A DNA stretch of 64,000 nucleotides from Cryphonectria parasitica EP155 (taxonomy: Eukaryota > Ascomycota > Sordariomycetes > Diaporthales > Cryphonectriaceae): NCBI RefSeq assembly GCF_011745365.1, contig NW_024468915.1:1280653-1344652 (forward strand), in the 5' to 3' direction. The notes below the pieces were generated by a model. It was not told the DNA's origin and made no database searches. It was given only the letters and a program-made list of their open reading frames with translations. The position numbers were made by a program, and so were the translations under genes. Shown here in pieces: positions 57,703 to 64,000 of this stretch (position 1 is its first letter; every line of letters starts with the position of its first letter).

Positions 57703-60700
57703 TTTGGGTTACTTTTTGGGAGTGGGGGTGGTGGATCTTGATAATACCGAAAAGTGCGATAGAGAATCTTAAAGATGATGATGCAAATAGCTGATTGGGA
57801 ATGATGATGGAGGTGATGATCCAACGAGCGGGGTCAACCAAAGCTATCTACTTATACTTGAACAAACCATATCAACTCCAACCTGAGGTTTGTTATACAT
57901 ACATTTAGTTGTTCTTTACTACAGCATAGTAAAGGCTGTTTGTAATTGCTAATGAAGCCCTTGGTAATGCAATCGAGCATTCTAGGCATAAATGCGTCGG
58001 ACTCTGGTACTCGTACGAGTCCGAACGCGACATCATCTCCAAAATCAAAACTTGAGTTCCGTACTCGCGTTCCGAGCTCTCGATCGTACTAATAAGTAAC
58101 CACCATCAATCAACGTGTCCAACCGCTTTCCGAAAGTTACACCACCTTTTTTTCCTGACAGGCGATTATTCATCATCCAACCAGCAAAGTCGCCAAGCCA
58201 AACTATCACCCATGTAAACCTGCATGGCTTATCTCCACAAAGGCATGTGACTAATCTTCTCCGCCTTGATGAGGGGAACCAGATGCCACTGACGTAGGCT
58301 CGCTATGTTGGACGCCATAAACCATTTTGCAACAAGTTATCAATGAAAACTTACACTCACCGGCCAACAAGACTTGGGCCCCGCCTGCAAGCAATGTTTG
58401 CGCCCAATATTAAGTCGCGAGACGACGGCCACCAGACTTCTAGATTGGTAAGCCAGCCCTGCAGCCTTATAAAGCGGGTGGTGCCAAGGCCAAGAGAACA
58501 GCAGGTATGGGTGAGATTGTGCTGTCGGCGGTGTGGGGCCGTACACATCTTCACGCCAGCGCCGCTGTCGAGCGGAGAACTAACCCCTTCCGGGTATGGG
58601 GACCGGAGCCTTGAATCCGGCCGTCATGAGGCATCAAGCAAAGAAAGAGGAAGAAGGAGAAAGATGAAGGAAAAATAACACAAGACCGCGTTTTAGTAAC
58701 AGTTTGATCTTGACATGAATGAGTGATTCGGCAACCCACAATTATTGACCTAAACCAATGAGTAAGTACTAATCGACGTTCGATTTTTGTGTAGGAGAAA
58801 GTATAAGTGTAGCCAGTTTCCAGAAACTGGCGATTGTCTTTTCTCCTGACAGCTTGTGACGATTACATATTCATTTCTCTGTACGGTTATCCTTTTTCTT
58901 CAATTTTCTTCTTCTTTCTTCTTCCCTGAATGGCCCATGAGCGAGAGATTCTACGGTGGAATTGGTCTTGTATAGTTTCGATAAAGACTGTATATGCTGC
59001 AGCAGTCTCTAACAATGAAGCCCTCGGATTATGGGACACCAATGTATCAGTCAATATCAGACCACTGATTTGCTTGTCCCTGAATTCTTTACGCCGACAT
59101 GGATCAACTCAAACAATTGTTGCTATCTCTGGCTCCCAATCAAAGCTGTCACTACATACATGTAGTATTACAACAATCATAGCATGCAACTGCAATCAAC
59201 AAACCATTCTTTCAATAGTCACTTTTGATCAATGATATGTTGACACGCAAGTCTGATGAACTTTCCGCCCTGGTAAAAACTGGTATCATGACACTTTGAG
59301 GCTTTCACAGAGCAAGCTTGAGGTGGATACGGATGCCCAGTGCCGAAGTATTCAGGTACATCTGGAACGACATAATATCAAAGAATACGACAATCCTTCT
59401 GGGACGGAATATGGGCTTGGGAAAGGGGCTGGTGCCTTATGAACTTGAGGCACCTTGTAATCCCTCATATGCATAGTGCGATCTGGCATAGAGGGATTTC
59501 GTGCACAGGCAGAGGATCTTTAGTGATCGTTACGCAGCGGTGGTTCACGCTCCAGACGACCCCAAGATCTAGTTTACATCTTACAGGGTTCTTCTGTCTA
59601 ATTTCTGTATGCATCCTTACCTAGCGCATCATGAACATGCCTCCAAGTCTTGCGAGGAGGATCTGAGGATCGATATATGGAGCAGTACAAAACCGGAAAA
59701 GACAGCCGGAAACAGTCTCGGTGAGCGTGCGTGTATGAATGCACCCAAGTATACAAGTTTACCTCCTAGGAAGGTGGAAGATTCCAAAGCGAGTGATCCT
59801 CTTCTCGCTCCTTTCGTCTTTGAACTGGCGATTATCACAAGGGGGGGTTTTGTGGGAGGGACAGAGGCAGGAAGTCATGAACACGCGAGGTTCTGCTCCC
59901 TAGTACCTTTCATGCTCAAGCAGCCTTTGTTCTACAATTTACTGCCGGGGAATCAATCTAGGAGACTTTCGCTACTGGTGTGACCTCGAGATTTCATAGA
60001 ACTGTCTCTTTTCTCACGAAAGTCAGAGGCATGGATTCCATAGGTTCAATTTTCACCCGCCTACTTTATCAGATGTGCTCCTCTAAGTTTCGTATCCTTC
60101 CTCGTACAGGTTCAAGGATGGAACAAGATAGGAGGAGTAAGTTCGAAGTACAGCAACATCCAGACTCCCGTGACACAATACTTTGACGTAAATATAGGTC
60201 ACTCACAGGTCGATCTGATCGTACCAGTTCGTCTATCACAGTAGACTCCCATACACCCCTTGCCTTTAGCGAGAATCTCATTGTTTCACCTAGGATGACG
60301 AACCAGCCTGCACAGTTCATCCGTAAGCATTTAAGCAGCAGTCAAATCGGCTTAACCTGCAAGTCGCCCATATTTAGATCCAAGTATAACCCTCCACAAG
60401 GGGTGGGGTTGGGGGGACTGAATGTGGGGTACGCCGTTCTTCTGGCTGAAGAGATGCTGCATGGTCGGTTGCTTCCGCCGAGCTGGCGGTTGCATGTTTC
60501 ACGATCCCAGCACCCGGGGGGCGGTTCAGCACCTGGGCGGCAGCAAAGAGATCGAAACACACCTATACGAGAGCAGGTAAGCACTGCAAGGCCGAGGCTG
60601 CTGAACCAAGATTCCATGCCCCCCTCTCTCCTCGCTACCAAGAGGATGAATGAGCGATCTGGTTTTGGTTTTTTTTTTCTTTTTCTTTTTTTTCATGTCA

Positions 60701-63545
60701 ATGGGTCGTCTTTTTGGGGCTGATACGCTGAAGGAAAGAAGCAAGAATTGAGCCAATGCTTTCGTCCACCCGTCCACCCCTTTCCGAGTGTAAATCCGAG
60801 TACCCTCCTTGGTCTTTTCTTTTCTTATCAAGAATGTTGTTTACCATTTCGATAAGTGGTTGCAGCTCCTGTTATTGTAGTATTCAAGGAAGCATTTTCC
60901 TAATTTGGCAAGCAAATCATGGTGCCGATCTTGGGTTGGGCGACAGGGACATCCAGAAACGGCCCGAGTTGCGATCCAGCACAACGGAGGTGTTGACCCG
61001 CCTTGACTCGGTACGGGCCTGCCGCATGGGTCCGGCACGACGCGGACAGGGGATGCAATCCTCGATGACAACAGACACCGGGACGGCCGATGACTGCAGG
61101 TTGCCAAAAAGGATGATTGTTGAGAAACCTCGGTTTCATATGACTTGTGTTGAAGGCCGAGTCGTGGAGTGATAGACATGAGTATCTACATTTATCAGCG
61201 TTGGTGGCCGCAAGCGGACGTAAGCCGGGAGTCGTCACCGAAAGGTAATGCGGGTTAGTCCGGAGGTGCCCAAGTCTACAAGGCTCGATGACAGGGGACA
61301 AATAAGGAGACACCAGGGTTTGATCTCGTCGAGTATCAGCTTTACTGTCATACCAGGCCTTTTGGAGACAAAAGGAATTAGCAGCTGGCTGGCGTACATA
61401 AGCCATCATGCGTTGGGGGCGTAGGGATTTTGTGGTGAAGGAGCGAGACCTGGCGACGAGGACAACAGTCAACTTGTGAGATCATCTGACAGTGGCCCGT
61501 ACTGCGACCGTGACCACTGCTTGGGGACTATTCAAGCCTCGACAAGCCTCGTGCTGCTTTAGGGGGAGCGTCTGAGGGCCGAGGTTGCCAGCCCAAGGTA
61601 TACAAGATGCGCCGGAGATACTTATTGGCCACCATGGCAGACAGATTTTCTGGTCCTCCTGTGGCTAGGTCAATTAGAGTGAAGCCGTCGTGAAGAGGGG
61701 GGGGGGGGGCATCTGAGTTGAAGTGAATGCTAAATATAGACGTCAAGTGGCCCGGGCTGTCAGACGGCGCAGCGGGAATTAAAAACAGAGTGGAAACTTA
61801 TTACTGAAGCTAGCGTCACCTGTGTAATGCGTGTGAAAGTACGTACAGGGTAGTCATGATGTTCCTTCGCACTTAGTACATAGTAACTCAGCAAATGGGT
61901 AGCACTTTGGCAAGCTAGCAGTCTGACCCGCCACTGCTATGGCTTGTATTCGTCAGCCCCCTCTCTCCTATAGTAGACAGCCCATGGACGCGAGCCATTC
62001 GGATTTCCGAAAATTTCACAGAACAAGGCTGGCGCTATATGGTCTGTCCATGCAAAGTACAGTGCCAGCACAAAGTGCTGATCGTGACTTGCATAGTACT
62101 GTATTATGGCACTATCGCATACGGCCACAGGTGCTTGGCCTCATCACAAATGTCAGATGCCGCCGATCTCTGCTTGGGTGGAGCCCAGCAAATCCTCCTG
62201 CTTCCTTCCAATATCGCAAGCTTCCAAAAACACATCTCAACTGTAACCTCTCGCGACCATGACGTTCAGCGTAGATGTGCTAGACCCTCTATTTCTGTAT
62301 CCCGGCCCCCCGGGGGGGGGGTGGATCAGATTTTAGGATATCGGAACAATTGCTGAAACCCCCATCGACACCTGACAGTGGAGGAGGTGGAGGAGGAGGA
62401 GGAGGAGGTATCAGGCCTGTACAGGAAGGGTACGTCGAGACGACGTGGAATCGAAAGTCTTGTCTCTCTCTGTGCACTGTAGATGACACCCTTTTCTCCG
62501 AAAAGTTCCATGGCCTGGGTGGTTGCAAGAATTCAAAAGTAACAAGAAGGGCAAGAGTAAGAAGAAAAAAGTACCCGGACCATCCCCCAAAGACTAAATT
62601 GTGGTGTGGACAAGCTGAAGCCACAGGCTGCAGTTGCCTGCAGGTTGTGTGTCATCCCTGTCTCTGCTGCAGGTTCTATTGGTTCTCATTGGACAGGTAG
62701 GGGCTCACGGATGGATCTAGTGGGCCTGGCGGGCCTGGCGGGAGGCTAAAGCACGCGCGGTAGGGTCGAAGGCGTACAAGTAGTAGTACTAGAAGCGTGG
62801 AAAGCATCGAAGGGTCCCGGGCCCCACAACTCCCAACACGCCCCTCGTCGCTCGCAGCCCTTTTGGCGCCTCTGCTCCGCCTCAGCAAGTCGAAAGTCAC
62901 CCAAGTAAACTAACTGCATGTCAGCGCTCGCTCATTTCCTCTGCCGACACACCCAATTGAACCTCTCAGTGACCTCGCCTTCAACAGCCAACCACCTGCT
63001 GATTTCAGAAATTTCCAGACCAGACAGACCCTGCGCTGCACCATCCTATGGGAATTGTGAATCGCGTGGGCCAGCCAGATGCCAGTCTGTTCCTTTTCAT
63101 CCTCGTCCTCCTCCGACAACCACTTATTGCGTGAAGCAGCAGCAGTGCTTGGTACTCTTTAGAAGGCGTCACAGACATCTGCTTCGACTTATCCTACGAG
63201 AGGGGCTCCCTACCTACTTGTCTGTCAATTTTGCCTCCATTCTCCAGTTTCCTTGTCGCGCCCCTGGCCGTTTTACCTCCTCATCCCTCATCGGGTGATA
63301 GACAGCCTATATCCCAGTTTGCCGCGCATGCATCCTCAATACTAGTCTTGTGTTCTATCTACGCAGGCAAACACGGACATACATCTTTTGATCTTTTCAT
63401 TCTCTTCAAGTGTCATAAATGGCATCCTAAAACCCACGCCTTCACTGTCGAGAATGGAGTGAGGTGCTTGCGAAAGACTCTCTCCTGATCAGCCATCCCG
63501 CGACCAACCTGCGGCCGACCCTCTATTCGCCCCGTCTGTCTAGCC
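57703..63545. other. Gene-poor region, 5.8 kb
   Basis: No frame above 190 codons, none starting at ATG with a domain, and no tRNA found. The longest frames (59609-59983 on plus; 60900-61472 on minus, which lacks an ATG start) overlap others and have no coding bias. The region contains a perfect 9-bp hairpin at 58812-58831, G/C homopolymers and a GGA array near 62380-62408. It could hold long leaders, non-coding RNA or old decayed repeats. The last 600 bp are leader and promoter of the F-box gene. Confidence 0.5.
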
Positions 63546-64000
63546 ATGTCGCAGGTCTCCGCTAATGAGGCCGTTGTCGCCGTCGACGAGACCATCCCGA
63601 GGCGGTCGTCGATCGAGAAACCGCCTGTAATGAGCGACTCGGAGTTTGAAGATGACGATCTGGATGATGATGGACTTCGACCCGTGGCCTTTCATAACCT
63701 ACCCGAGGAGATCATCCAACAGTGAGGCAATCTTTTAATTTCTTCTTTCTCTCAGTCTCTCTCTCTCTCTCTCTCTCGCTCGTCATGATCTGCGAATGAC
63801 GCGATCCCAACGAGGTGACTAACCAGAACTGCTACGGCGAACCAGAATTCTAGAAGTTGCCGACCCGGATGCTTTCGCATCTTTGATCCTGCTCAATTCA
63901 AAATGGCGGAGCGCGTCGCAGCAAGGCCATCTCTACGCTACCCAGCTGATGCGGTGTCCCTCCTATTCGGCGAGTCACAAGAGGGAGCCGGACGGGAAGC
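63546..64000 (+). CDS. F-box protein, 5' part (runs off the window)
   Basis: Exon 1 is 63546-63721. After a 124-bp intron (63722-63845, GACTAAC branch, with a CT microsatellite near its 5' part) exon 2 starts at 63846 and continues past the end. The join gives an F-box: FHNLPEEIIQQ, then ILEVADPDAFASLILLNSKWRSASQQ and LYATQLMRCPSY. Before it the N-terminus is acidic (SDSEFEDDDLDDDG). F-box proteins link substrates to SCF ubiquitin ligases through Skp1. The substrate-binding part lies outside the window, so the target is unknown. The partner repeats (WD40, LRR or other) cannot be seen. Confidence 0.8.

Noticed and set aside
60900..61472. 190-codon minus-strand frame
   Set aside because: No ATG start, no domain and no splice context.

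Overview
The window is nuclear DNA of a filamentous ascomycete (Pezizomycotina, most likely Sordariomycetes). Genes carry short spliceosomal introns (mostly 50-300 bp, GTRNGT donors and CTNAC branch points), exons are GC-rich at third positions, genes lie on both strands without operons, and the families are typical of the group: a yeast-type eIF4A, an F-box/JmjC protein, a Bub1/Mad3-type checkpoint kinase, FunK1 and DUF3435 proteins. Exon boundaries below were worked out by hand from splice signals and reading-frame continuity. Nearly every spliced model closes to a whole number of codons, which is internal support but not transcript evidence.

Layout. 1-12.7 kb: BTB protein (+), secreted carboxylesterase (+), proline iminopeptidase-like hydrolase (-), an unassigned polyQ protein (+) and a Tvp38/VTT membrane protein (-). 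14-20 kb: CCCH zinc-finger/SMR protein (-) and F-box/JmjC protein (-). 20.9-26.1 kb: eIF4A (+), the mRNA-export adaptor Yra1/ALY (+) and a disordered fungal protein (-). 28-32.3 kb: 6-phosphogluconate-dehydrogenase-like protein (-) and an unassigned protein (-). 33-43.7 kb: valyl-tRNA synthetase (+), M1 aminopeptidase with a mitochondrial leader (-) and enolase (+). 44.5-50.6 kb: Bub1/Mad3-type checkpoint kinase (+) and AP endonuclease Apn1 (-). 51.1-56.2 kb: an accessory island with a tRNA-Arg gene, an intact FunK1 kinase and a decayed DUF3435 tyrosine recombinase, the family that includes Starship 'captains'. 56.7-57.7 kb: an SDR protein (-). 57.7-63.5 kb: a gene-poor stretch. 63.5 kb to the end: the 5' part of an F-box gene (+).

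Most of the window is housekeeping: translation (eIF4A, ValRS, tRNA-Arg), mRNA export, glycolysis, mitosis, base-excision repair and peptide turnover. Three genes (ValRS, aminopeptidase, Apn1) have an in-frame upstream leader that looks mitochondrial, suggesting dual targeting from one locus. The most unusual parts are the accessory island with a recombinase relic carrying RIP-like nonsense changes, the ValRS leader that lacks an AUG, and a dinucleotide microsatellite lying between two in-frame start codons of the Tvp38 gene.
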